Shown one piece after another: positions 16,592 to 24,770 of a stretch of 59,071 nucleotides of DNA. Made by a program: the position numbers and the translations under genes. This DNA is from an uncultured Lachnospiraceae bacterium. Its GTDB lineage: Bacteria; Bacillota; Clostridia; Lachnospirales; Lachnospiraceae. The stretch lies in the NCBI GenBank assembly GCA_951800145.1, contig CATOJE010000013.1, positions 1 to 59,071 on the forward strand. Reading direction: 5' to 3'. Every line of letters starts with the position of its first letter. Position 1 is the stretch's first letter. The notes below the pieces were generated by a model. That model worked only from the letters and a program-made list of their open reading frames with translations, did no database searches and was not told where the DNA came from.

Positions 16592-16610
16592 TTGTACAAT
16601 AAATAGTACA
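16592..16610. promoter_or_regulatory. Candidate YefM operator
   Basis: TTGTACAA (16592-16599) followed by TAGTACA (16604-16610) gives an inverted TGTAC/GTACA pair 20 bases past the -10 box. E. coli YefM is reported to bind palindromes with a TGTACA core, so antitoxin autoregulation through this site is likely. Confidence 0.65.
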
Positions 16611-16627
16611 GATAAAGGAGGTCCCAA

Positions 16628-16885
16628 ATGCTGGCAGTAAATTATTCTACCATAAGAAATAATCTGAAACGTTATTGTGACCAAGCAACAGAAAATGGTG
16701 AAACTGTGATTGTTACACGCAAAGGGGAGAAAAATATTGTTCTTTTAAGTCTTGAGCGATACAATCAAATCATGAAAGCTGCGCGAAATGCAGAATATCT
16801 TTCTATGATTGACCGGGGAATCGAACAATTAGAAGCCGGAAAAGGACAGCAGCATGAACTGATCGGGGCTGATGAATATGAATAA
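16628..16885 (+). CDS. yefM: Type II antitoxin, Phd/YefM family
   Basis: An 85-residue antitoxin. The N-terminal Phd/YefM dimerisation and DNA-binding domain runs from NYSTIRNNLKRYCDQA through VIVTRKGEKNIVLLSLERYNQI. The acidic C-terminal tail would wrap the toxin. AAGGAGG lies 6 bases before the ATG. It overlaps the toxin gene by 8 bases, the usual arrangement. It probably represses its own promoter through the TGTACA site just upstream. It lies on the plus strand inside an otherwise minus-strand catabolic island. Confidence 0.93.
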   Translation: MLAVNYSTIRNNLKRYCDQATENGETVIVTRKGEKNIVLLSLERYNQIMKAARNAEYLSMIDRGIEQLEAGKGQQHELIGADEYE

Positions 16886-17138
16886 ATTGTGGGCAGACCG
16901 CGCTTGGGATGATTACCTCTATTGGCAGCAGCTCGATAAAAAAATGGTAAAAAAGATCAATGAGCTGATAAAAGATATTGAGAGAAATGGCTTGTCAAAA
17001 GGGATCGGAAAGCCAGAACCCTTGCGTTATCGAAAAGCCTGGAGCCGAAGGATTGACCAGGAAAACCGCTTAGTCTACAATATCGATCCTCAAGGAAATC
17101 TGTGGATTATCGCATGCAAAGGACATTATGAAGATTAA
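16878..17138 (+). CDS. yoeB: Type II toxin YoeB, ribosome-dependent mRNA interferase
   Basis: An 86-residue RelE-superfamily toxin that cleaves mRNA in the ribosomal A site. The YoeB catalytic residues appear intact: Glu in KPEPL, Arg in WSRRID and the terminal His-Tyr in CKGHYED. I chose the ATG at 16878 (MNKLWADRAWDDY), which matches the usual YoeB start; an ATG 6 bases earlier is also possible. It is translationally coupled to yefM and followed by a strong terminator. Confidence 0.94.
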   Translation: MNKLWADRAWDDYLYWQQLDKKMVKKINELIKDIERNGLSKGIGKPEPLRYRKAWSRRIDQENRLVYNIDPQGNLWIIACKGHYED

Positions 17139-17140
17139 CC

Positions 17141-17172
17141 AAACGCCCCGCCAAAACCAGCGGGGCGTTTTT
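17141..17172 (+). terminator. Terminator of yefM-yoeB
   Basis: AAACGCCCCGC pairs with GCGGGGCGTTT (17141-17151 with 17160-17170), followed by a short T-run on the plus strand. It closes the toxin-antitoxin operon 3 bases after the toxin stop. It also lies just past the end of the converging MaoC gene. Confidence 0.9.
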
Positions 17173-17187
17173 CATGATTTTCTATTT

Positions 17188-17658
17188 TTATTCTTCTTCC
17201 AGAGAAAGGATATCCAGCTTCTGCACAAAGGAAGCCAGGATCAGCGGCCTGTCCTCCGGCCCAGTCCCCTGCTTACGGCAGACCACGTCGATTTTCACCT
17301 GATTCTCCTCCGGTATCAGCTCCATCACCTCTCCCCGGACGGTCACCGTATCATTTAAAAGAACCGCGGACTTAAACTTAATCTCCTGGGAATGGGTAAC
17401 GGATCCATCTCCGCAAAGCTTATTCAGCACCGGGCAGATCAGCCCGGCGGTCAGCATGCCGTGGGCGATCCGCGAGCCGTACATCATGGTCTTTCCAAAC
17501 TCCGCGCTTACATGCTGGGGGGCGTAGTCGCCAGACAGCTGGGCAAACATCATAATATCCGCCTCTGTTACAGTTTTTGAGAACCAGGCCACATCCCCTA
17601 CCTTGATATCCTCCATCTGCTTTAACACAATTCCTTCCAGACTCATCTTACTGCTCAT
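17188..17658 (-). CDS. MaoC-like (R)-specific hydratase, catalytic residues intact
   Basis: A 156-residue hot-dog-fold protein of the MaoC dehydratase family. The hydratase dyad is present in SGDYAPQH (Asp44 and His49) with the downstream IAHGML motif. It should hydrate or dehydrate a CoA thioester with R stereochemistry, opposite to the crotonase at 11575. The start is uncertain: ATG 17658 touches GGAGG directly, while ATG 17646 follows the upstream stop by one base. It is the last and best conserved of three tandem hot-dog genes. Confidence 0.85.
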   Translation of the reverse strand: MSSKMSLEGIVLKQMEDIKVGDVAWFSKTVTEADIMMFAQLSGDYAPQHVSAEFGKTMMYGSRIAHGMLTAGLICPVLNKLCGDGSVTHSQEIKFKSAVLLNDTVTVRGEVMELIPEENQVKIDVVCRKQGTGPEDRPLILASFVQKLDILSLEEE

Positions 17659-18109
17659 CCTCCTTCCCCTCATGAACTTCCATCAGATCCATCCCCTCCA
17701 GGGAGGTTCCGGAAAGCACCAGCTCCCGCTTCTGATTATAGGCTTCAAATTCCACCATTACCTGCCTCTTGTCCAGATCCACGGAAGCCACCTCTGCCCG
17801 GATGGTGATAGTGTCATTCGGATATACTGGCGCTATCATCTGAAATTCCCGCTTCACCGGATAGGCGCTGGGAGATAATAACCGGAAAATCGCGCCTCCG
17901 GCCATAGCCCCCACCAGCATCGGGTGCGCCACCCGCCTGCCGAATCTGGTTTCCTCCCCATACTGCTCATTCATATACACCGGGGAGAAATCTGCTGAGA
18001 TCCCTCCATAGAGCGTAACATCGGTCTCGCTCACGGTTTTCGTAAACAGGGAAAAATACCCTGCCTTTAACCCTTCTATGGATTTCTGTTCATACTGCAT
18101 CACTGCCAT
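17648..18109 (-). CDS. MaoC-like hot-dog protein, catalytic His replaced
   Basis: A 153-residue MaoC-family protein. The motif reads SADFSPVYMN, so the catalytic Asp is kept but the partner His is Tyr, and the later motif is VAHPML. Activity is doubtful; it may form a heterodimer with the intact neighbour. I chose ATG 18109 (MAVMQYEQ), with GGAGG 6 bases upstream; the frame stays open to 18217. It overlaps or abuts the next gene, which indicates coupled translation. Confidence 0.82.
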   Translation of the reverse strand: MAVMQYEQKSIEGLKAGYFSLFTKTVSETDVTLYGGISADFSPVYMNEQYGEETRFGRRVAHPMLVGAMAGGAIFRLLSPSAYPVKREFQMIAPVYPNDTITIRAEVASVDLDKRQVMVEFEAYNQKRELVLSGTSLEGMDLMEVHEGKEDEQ

Positions 18110-18243
18110 GTGAGCCCTCCTTTTCCAAATCAAATATGCCCTCACCGTCTCCTTGCGCCTGTCTTCCTCGGGCAATGAGACAGGCGGGCGCCTGTGCCTT
18201 ATGTAGCCATTGTGCACACCCCTGCCAGGCCATGCCCAGCAGC

Positions 18244-18681
18244 TTAATGTACCCGCATCAGCTCCACCACAGAGCCGTCCATCACCATCTCTCCCTCCTG
18301 GTTATAGCAGGTGGTTCGGACGATGACGATCTTCTTCTCCAGAATCTTCTTCGTCACCTCCCCCACCGCCGTGATGGTGTCCCCGATCTTCACCGGCTTT
18401 AAGAAGGTAGACTCCTGGGCGATGGTCACCGCCCCCGGAGAGGCGATCTGTGTGGACACCGGCCAGGTGTAGGTGGCTAACAGCATGGTCTGCACCATCC
18501 GGCTCACATAAGGCGTCCGCTCCGCAAATTCCTGATTCATGCTCAAGGGCTCGAACGCCCCGGTGATCCCGGCGAACAATGCCACATCCCCCTCCGTCAC
18601 TGTCTTGGAAAAGTAGGCCTTCTGGCCCATGGGGATGGTCTCCACCGTCTTCTCCACTTCCTTTAATTCCAGCTCCTTCAT
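18244..18681 (-). CDS. MaoC-like hot-dog protein, catalytic dyad lost
   Basis: A 145-residue hot-dog protein. At the catalytic site it reads TGAFEPLSMN: the Asp is Ala, the His is Ser, and the usual AHGML is VQTML. It is probably non-catalytic, perhaps a structural or substrate-binding subunit for its two neighbours. The fold markers (FSKTVTEGDVALFAGITG and VKIGDTITAVGEV) are kept. It is the first of three tandem copies, 142 bases after the TRAP-type binding protein gene. Confidence 0.82.
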   Translation of the reverse strand: MKELELKEVEKTVETIPMGQKAYFSKTVTEGDVALFAGITGAFEPLSMNQEFAERTPYVSRMVQTMLLATYTWPVSTQIASPGAVTIAQESTFLKPVKIGDTITAVGEVTKKILEKKIVIVRTTCYNQEGEMVMDGSVVELMRVH

Positions 18682-18823
18682 AAACGATCCTCCTTTTTAA
18701 TTTCCATGGGTGCGCTTTCCAGCATCCCCTTATGCTGCACTTGTACCAGGCCCAGAGCCTGTCCGGACGGTGGGAAGGCTACGGACTGCAGTACACACCA
18801 GTACTGCCTGTGAACCATAACCG

Positions 18824-19930
18824 CTATGGCTCCACTCCCACCCTCCGTATCTCCTCCACAATATCCATAAAATCCTTACAATAAATCTCATAGAGGGGCG
18901 CCACCCCTTCCCGAAACCGCGCCTCCTCCTCCTTCGGCAGGGTGATAATCTCACATCCAGCTTCCAGAACCACCTTTCTGGAAAACCGCTCCCGCTCCGT
19001 CCAGAGCCGGCGCTGGTATCTGGCAGACTCCCTGGCGCATTCCAAAATCACCTGCTGATCCTCTGAGGACAGCTTATCCCAGGTTATCTGAGACGCCAGC
19101 TGCATCTCCGGCACCCGTGTATGCTCATCCATTGTATAATACTTCGCCACCTCATAATGCCCCTCTGACTCATAGGAGGGCAGGCTGTTCTCCGCCCCGT
19201 CGATGAGGCCCCGCTGAAGGCCGGAGTATACCTGGTCGAAGGCAGAGGGCACCGCCACTGCCCCAAGAATCTCTATGGTATCCTTCATCAGGCTGGACTG
19301 CTGAACCCGGATCTGCAGCCCCTCCATATCCTCCAGACACCGGATGGGCACCTGAGAGGTATAAAAGCTCCGGCTCCCTCCGTCATACCAGGAAAGAGGC
19401 TGCAGGTTGATTCCCTGGAAAAAGTCCATAAACTTCTCTCCGATCTCCCCTTCCAGAACCCTCCACATGTGTTCCCTTCCTGTGTAGATGTAAGGCATCT
19501 GGAGCACATTCAGCTCCGGGACAATCTCGGACAGAGGGGATACGGACACTCTGGCAAAGTCCACGCCTCCGAACTGAAGCTGCTGCAGAATCGACTGCTC
19601 ATCCCCTAAAGCAGCACCAGCCTTTACCTGGATCTCGATCCTGCCCTCTGTCCTCTCCTTCACCAGCTGGGCAAACCGGTAAGCCCCAAGGCTAGTGGGA
19701 TAGTCCTCCGCCTGGTTCTCCGCGTAAGTCAGCACAAACTCCGGAACCACGCCCCCGCTGCCCTGCTGCTCCTTGGATCGGCTGCTATTCAGGAGAAAAA
19801 CAGCTGCCGCTGCCACAGCGACGCCTGCCGCTGCGATCCCCCATATCCCCCAACGCTTCTTCAATCCTTCCCGCCTCCCTGCCCCACTGCATCTCTTAGC
19901 TGTCCCCATCTGCTTTTTCTTCCTAATCAC
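18824..19930 (-). CDS. Orphan TRAP-type substrate-binding protein (DctP family)
   Basis: A 368-residue DctP-like protein. A membrane segment at about residues 27-47 lacks a lipobox Cys, so it is anchored by its N-terminus or secreted rather than lipidated. Family markers include GGVDFARVSVSPLSE, a central Arg in GLQIRVQQ and DGAENSLPSY. It starts with GTG at 19930, overlapping the response regulator stop by 8 bases; an ATG at 19909 is an alternative. No DctQ/DctM genes adjoin it, so it may work as a ligand sensor for the regulator or share membrane subunits encoded elsewhere. Confidence 0.85.
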   Translation of the reverse strand: MIRKKKQMGTAKRCSGAGRREGLKKRWGIWGIAAAGVAVAAAAVFLLNSSRSKEQQGSGGVVPEFVLTYAENQAEDYPTSLGAYRFAQLVKERTEGRIEIQVKAGAALGDEQSILQQLQFGGVDFARVSVSPLSEIVPELNVLQMPYIYTGREHMWRVLEGEIGEKFMDFFQGINLQPLSWYDGGSRSFYTSQVPIRCLEDMEGLQIRVQQSSLMKDTIEILGAVAVPSAFDQVYSGLQRGLIDGAENSLPSYESEGHYEVAKYYTMDEHTRVPEMQLASQITWDKLSSEDQQVILECARESARYQRRLWTERERFSRKVVLEAGCEIITLPKEEEARFREGVAPLYEIYCKDFMDIVEEIRRVGVEP

Positions 19931-20789
19931 TCAACTGCTGGTTTTCCTTATACGCGCTCACCCGGTATTCCGTAGGGCTCTGCCCGGTGATTCGCTTAAA
20001 TACCTTGGCAAAATAATTGGAATCCTCGTACCCCACCGACCGGCCGATCTCCCGGATATTTACTATGGGACCCACCAGAAGCTTCTTAGCCTCCTCCACC
20101 CGGTACTCTGCCAGGCGGGCGGTAAAGTTCTTCCCAAAGCACTGCTTAAACAGCTTGCAGAAGTAGGCTTCCGAGTAATTCATGGCCCGGGCCGCATCCT
20201 GCATGGAGATATCCTCCCGAAAATTCTGCCTCATATAGGCCTCGATAGCCTCAGCCACCATAGAAAGCCGCATATTTGACTCCGGTTCAGAGGAAGCACT
20301 CTCCGGTTCCGGAGAAGCGTCCCCCAGCTCTCCCTCTAATGGCTCTCCCTGCCAGACCTTATCTGCCGGCTCTGCCCCTCCGATCAACTCCGCCCTCCGG
20401 CTCTGCTCCTCCCCTTCACTCACCAGGCGCATCGCCTCCACCACCACGGAGATCAGCTCCTCCTCGTCATAAGGCTTCAGAAGATAGTCCAGGGCCCGCA
20501 CGGCAATAGCCTTTCTGGCATAAGAAAATTCATCAAAGGCAGTAAGAAAGATAATGCAGCAATTTTTATCCCGTTTGCGGATCCACTCAGCTGCCTGGAT
20601 CCCATTGATCCCAGGCATCTCGATATCCAGGATGGCGATCTGGATCTGCTCCCGCTCATAGACCTTCACTGCCTCCCTGCCATTATCCGCCTCGAAAATC
20701 TGGCACAGATCCCCCAGCCTTCTCTCCAGCGTCCGGTGAAGCGCCATCATTTCTATCCTTTCATCATCTGCTATCAGTAAACGATACAT
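19923..20789 (-). CDS. YesN-type response regulator with AraC DNA-binding domain
   Basis: A 288-residue response regulator. The receiver domain starts LLIADDERIEMM, has the phospho-acceptor Asp in AILDIEMPG and Lys in YLLKPYDEEE. A linker of Glu/Pro/Ser follows, then an AraC-type two-helix-turn-helix domain ending GYEDSNYFAKVFKRITGQSPTEYR. GGAGG lies 6 bases before the ATG at 20789. No histidine kinase gene is adjacent, unlike most YesN-type systems. It probably controls the catabolic genes downstream. Confidence 0.9.
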   Translation of the reverse strand: MYRLLIADDERIEMMALHRTLERRLGDLCQIFEADNGREAVKVYEREQIQIAILDIEMPGINGIQAAEWIRKRDKNCCIIFLTAFDEFSYARKAIAVRALDYLLKPYDEEELISVVVEAMRLVSEGEEQSRRAELIGGAEPADKVWQGEPLEGELGDASPEPESASSEPESNMRLSMVAEAIEAYMRQNFREDISMQDAARAMNYSEAYFCKLFKQCFGKNFTARLAEYRVEEAKKLLVGPIVNIREIGRSVGYEDSNYFAKVFKRITGQSPTEYRVSAYKENQQLSD

Positions 20790-21009
20790 GTATTCCCTCC
20801 GGCCATTTATCCCTGCTTTCCTTTGCAGCAAGCATTTTTAAGGCAAAATTCCCGCTGCAAACGTGTTCACTCCCTGGCATCCCTATGCTCTCACTGCCAG
20901 CAGGCAGTCAGCCTATGTTTCCCTGCCCATAGATTATAGCAAATGATCTTGGATTTTTCCACACAAAAATCCTTTAACTGCAAAAAATGTAACAGTCCAA
21001 ATTCATGTT
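20790..21009. other. Intergenic stretch upstream of the response regulator
   Basis: No gene is seen. It should hold the promoter of the response regulator operon; I could not assign a clear -35/-10 pair. The IS66-related remnant begins at its far end. Confidence 0.35.
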
Positions 21010-21417
21010 AAATTCCACATCAGATGGACATCCGAAGCTTCTTGTCCGGCACAGACGGGCAAGAAGATGCCCCGTCTGAACTACTACCAAAAAACAGCTG
21101 GTTTCTGTGTGTTGCATATTCTATTACGACCGTGGCAGAAACGGGGACATCGCTGCAGAGCTGCTTAAGGGATACCAGGGCTTTCTGGTAACAGACGGAT
21201 ACAGTGGGTATAGAAAAGTAAACGGGATCCGGCGAGCCCTTTGCTGAGCCCACGTCCGCAGATACGATGTCGAGAGTATCCCTATGGACAGCAAAGGGAA
21301 AGAACTGCCAGGTGCCAAAGCCAGCGCAGTACTGTATACGTTGGCGGAAAGCGCCAAGGCAAATGACCTAGATTTATTCGAATATCTAAAATATCTGCTG
21401 ATGGAAATGCCTGTTTG
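21010..21417 (+). pseudogene. IS66 transposase remnant
   Basis: The plus strand translates to YYDRGRNGDIAAELLKGY and VTDGYSGYRKVNG, typical of the IS66 TnpC catalytic region, then a TGA where Trp of the conserved CWAHVRR motif should be. After a deletion the frame resumes with KASAVLYTLAESAKANDLDL and EYLKYLLMEMP. It is a decayed fragment without ends. The first 75 bases (21010-21084), including a CAGACGGG/CCCGTCTG hairpin, recur inverted at the window end (58981-59056). Confidence 0.85.
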
Positions 21418-21455
21418 AGCCATAGGATCATGTTCCTATCTCTCGCACAAAAATG

Positions 21456-22570
21456 TCAAACTACATATTTTTTCAGTCCAGGAATCTGATTGGCTCCAGC
21501 AGATAGAAGCATACTCAAAGCAAAATTGACAAGCGCCAGAACAGGAGTCCAGAGAATGAATGAGTATGTCTCAGCATTTAGACTAAAAAAATGATCCAGC
21601 GCCTCTCTGAATAACAGATGCATCATATAAGCACCGAATGTATATTTGGAAAGACTTGCGATGATTTTAGCACCTTTACTTTCCTGTCTAATCTTTACAG
21701 AACATTTCTTCATTACTACAAACAATCCAGTACATTGCATCAAGACTGGCATCTTAAAAGCATCATCAAAAATTCGCACAAGTGAATTTGTTCTGTGCGA
21801 AAGGTATAAGTTCCCTAGAATGTTCCATAGAAAGCCCACAATCCCAACAATCAATACCATCGTTTGTCCTTTTCTTGATATATCGGTTGTATTCAGGAAA
21901 TAACCCAAAAGAAAATAAGGCACATATCCCATTAGAAAATGCAAGTTCATATTGCTGTAGTTGTTGTCGACTTTGTTAAGTACTTCGTTTCCTGCAAAGG
22001 AAGTATACTGTAACACCGCTTTGAAAGTAGTATATCCGAATAAAAAGATAATAGCTATAAGCAAATAATACCTACTAATTTTTCTATCTTCGGCTATTTT
22101 TCTAATGGCTGGAGTAAGAATATATAATCCTACTATCATATGAATGAACCACATGTGCCAATATCCTGTGATCATCGTCTGAATAACGTAATTGTTATCC
22201 TGATGGTTAATGTTGACTTCCCATATGCAATAGATTGCTGTCCAAAACAAAAATGAAAAAAGCAGTCTCAATATGTGCTTATTCCACAGTCTGCTAATTG
22301 TTATCTTCTTGTTTGGACTCAGAAAAAGTGCTCCCGATATCATGACAAACATTGGAACAGCCCATCGTACAAGTCCGTCATACACAAGAAGGGTGTCTCT
22401 TAATACCCCCCAATTTTCTTAGATGCAGTATGGAGAAGTATGACTGCATAGGTCGCCATTATTCTGAGGATATCAAGATGAACCTGTCTTTGCATTTTTC
22501 CTTCCACGCTTTTATCAGAAGCCATGTCAATCCCTTTTTTACTTATTTCACACAATTTTGTGGTCTTCAT
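21456..22570 (-). pseudogene. Acyltransferase 3 family membrane protein, frameshifted
   Basis: An integral membrane O-acyltransferase (OatA/WecH-like) that would acetylate a surface glycan. The N-terminus reads HLDILRIMATYAVILLHTASKK; the frame then breaks in a run of six G (22406-22411 as C on the plus strand) and resumes as VLRDTLLVYDGLVRWAVPMFVMISGALFL with about nine more membrane segments. Restoring one G rejoins the frames. It is therefore a pseudogene, a phase-variable gene or a sequencing error in the homopolymer. I chose ATG 22570, 10 bases after GGAGG. It is AT-rich like the polysaccharide locus. Confidence 0.85.
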
Positions 22571-22933
22571 AAATTTGTAACCTCCATCCAATTATTATGG
22601 CAGTCTCAGAAACTCTTTAAATCCCATATTTCCGCTCTTTTTCTGTTTCTTTGCTTTATCCTTTCCTCCAAACTCCGTAAGAAAAATTTTAATTAATTTT
22701 CAAAAAGCTGGTTTTTAGTATCCATCATTTTAGACACACACCACTGGCACCACATAATTGGACATCTCGCTTTATTGCAGTTTTGGTGCTCTATCACTTG
22801 TAGTTTGTTTGTGACATAATATACCAAGTACCGACAGATTCCGTCACCCTTGACAGTTTCCTCTGTGGTTCCGCAGCAGCTGCTGACGGACAGGTTCCTC
22901 TTCAGGGAGCCATCACGTAGTCCTCCGCCATTC
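22571..22933. other. Degenerate intergenic sequence
   Basis: No intact gene is seen between the two broken acyltransferase genes. The stretch near 22840-22930 is GC-richer than its surroundings and may be leftover mobile-element sequence, but I could not identify it. Confidence 0.3.
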
Positions 22934-23099
22934 CTAGTACTGCATTGCGTAAATAACGGTGAATAGGTGCTTGATGTCTGCGTTAGATGTGAATCCCGCG
23001 AAACGAAGGCGTAGTGGTGCTACGTCGAGTTTCGTGGGGTATACAGATGACGTAGACAGCGAGTACATATTCACTGGAATTTATGCAATGCAGTACTAG
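22934..23099. mobile_element. MITE-like element with nested inverted repeats
   Basis: The ends form a long terminal inverted repeat: CTAGTACTGCATTGCGTAAAT (22934-22954) matches the reverse complement of 23079-23099 at 20 of 21 positions, and similarity continues about 11 bases inward. Inside lie further nested arms (CCCGCGAAAC with GTTTCGTGGG, and CGTAG with CTACG). If the outer TA is a target duplication the ends would be GTACTGCATT, as for Tc1/IS630-type MITEs. No coding frame is present. It lies 3' of the broken MBOAT gene. Confidence 0.65.
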
Positions 23100-23123
23100 T
23101 ATAATTCCACCGGGAATTCAGGT

Positions 23124-24590
23124 TCAAAATTGAAAATAGATAAATGTTGATGCATCATACACAGGTCCATAAATTCCAAAAACTAAAATTATAAATATTA
23201 TCATATAGTAAACCATCCATCTGAATACAACATTCTGGTCTGCAAGTGCTGCTTTCAGATCCTTCTTATTCCTGAAATAATCCACACGCATCAGAATAAA
23301 GAGGCCTAGCAGCATGACATAAAAATCTTTTTCCTCCAATGCTATTGTATTAATTCCCATCAAATTTTCTGAATTTAGCATGTACATAATTCCAAATGAT
23401 GTACTTCCATGCTTTAACATCCTAATCGCCGTTCTAAAACTATTTGCCCGAAAAAATAGCCATGAAAAATCTACCAAAGCAAAGGTAATCAGCCTCTGGA
23501 ATTGACAGTAACTCCAGCACTCTGTTCGTATTTTTAACTTTTTTTGTAGTTTCGTTTTCCATGGTTTCGTAATATCCCCGACGATTTGATATATTCCATT
23601 CAGCATCCCCTATACCACATAGTTCCATCTTGCCCCATGCCACAATCCGCTTATAGAAAACGTCACCAAAAGATTTCTGTATTTCTTAAGTCTCCCGCAT
23701 CTGTTTCCTCCCAGAGGGATATAAATATAATCGCGAAACCAGGTTGTTAATGAAATATGCCAGTTTCTCCAGAATTCACTTACTGTAGTCGCATAATAAG
23801 GTCTGTTAAAATTCTTCATCAGACGGAATCCCATTACCCTGGCTGCCCCTACCGCAATGTCCGAATATCCGGCAAAATCACAATATATCTGGAAGGCAAA
23901 TAAAATAGTCGCTACTCCTATCTGCAAGCCTGTGTAATCTGTATAATGATCATACACCGCTGTAACCAGTATGGCAATACGGTCAGCAATTACCAGCTTC
24001 TCAAAAAATCCCCATCCCATCAGCAGAAGCCCATTTTTTACACGTTCTGGATCAAATATATGGGGTTCACGCATCTGACCAAGCAGGTTCCTGCTCCGCT
24101 CAATTGGTCCTGCCACCAACTGTGGAAAAAAGGAAATAAACAGGGCATAACGGAATGGGTTTTTTTCCGCCTCCACATCTCCCCGATAAACATCAATCAC
24201 ATATCCAAGAGCCTGAAATGTATAAAAAGAAATCCCAACTGGCAATACTACATCAAACGCAGGAAATGCCCTCTCGAATTTTCCGATTACATTTTCAAGA
24301 TTCCTAACCGTAAAATTATAATATTTAAAAAAGAATAAAATCCCCAGATTGAATACAATACATCCTGCTAAACACAGCTTTCTAAACCTTTTCTGTGGCT
24401 CACCAGCATAAAACTGAATAAAAAGCGTGCTTGCCCAAGTGGCAACTGTGGAAGCACCTATCAAAACAGCATATTTCGGGTTCCAACTCATATAAAAATA
24501 GTAGCTAGACACCAGTAACCATATCCATTTAACTTTCTGAGGAATCAGAAAATAGAATAGTACAACCACAGGAAAAAAAATTAAAAAGTG
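23124..24590 (-). pseudogene. MBOAT family O-acyltransferase, broken by an amber codon and 5' truncation
   Basis: A polytopic acyltransferase of the DltB/AlgI family that moves acyl groups onto exported glycans. The core motifs FWRNWHISLTTWFRDYIYIPLGG and SGLWHGARWNYVV are intact, including the conserved His. Directly after WNYVV the expected Trp codon is TAG (23610-23612); the same frame then continues GMLNGIYQIVGD to a normal C-terminus ending YDASTFIYFQF. The first residues are missing and the frame runs into IS3 transposase sequence at 24591. No DltD or SGNH partner gene is adjacent. Confidence 0.88.
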
Positions 24591-24701
24591 AAGGTACTGG
24601 TAAAATCCCTGCCTGCTGACATGAAAGGCTCTACAGTAAAAGAAGATATTCCCTTTTAATTCGCCGTTTTTGGTTTTGAGAGCAATGAGGGAGTTCGACA
24701 T
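24591..24701 (-). mobile_element. IS3-family transposase remnant fused to MBOAT
   Basis: The first 37 codons of the joint frame (MSNSLIALKTKNGELKGN, then FYCRAFHVSRQGFYQYL) match the start of an IS3-family OrfB transposase and not an acyltransferase. The frame then continues without a break into HFLIFFPVVV of the MBOAT protein. The IS insertion or a later deletion replaced the native start of the MBOAT gene. The 70 bases further upstream look like the rest of the remnant. Confidence 0.75.
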
Positions 24702-24770
24702 CAGAGAAGACGTATGCCTCTCGACGATTCGGCCGAAAATGTAGTGCTACTTTTTATGTTCATCGTAGAT

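Noticed and set aside
22400-22591. Independent 63-residue membrane peptide
   Set aside because: It is the N-terminal part of the frameshifted acyltransferase; one inserted G joins it to the rest.
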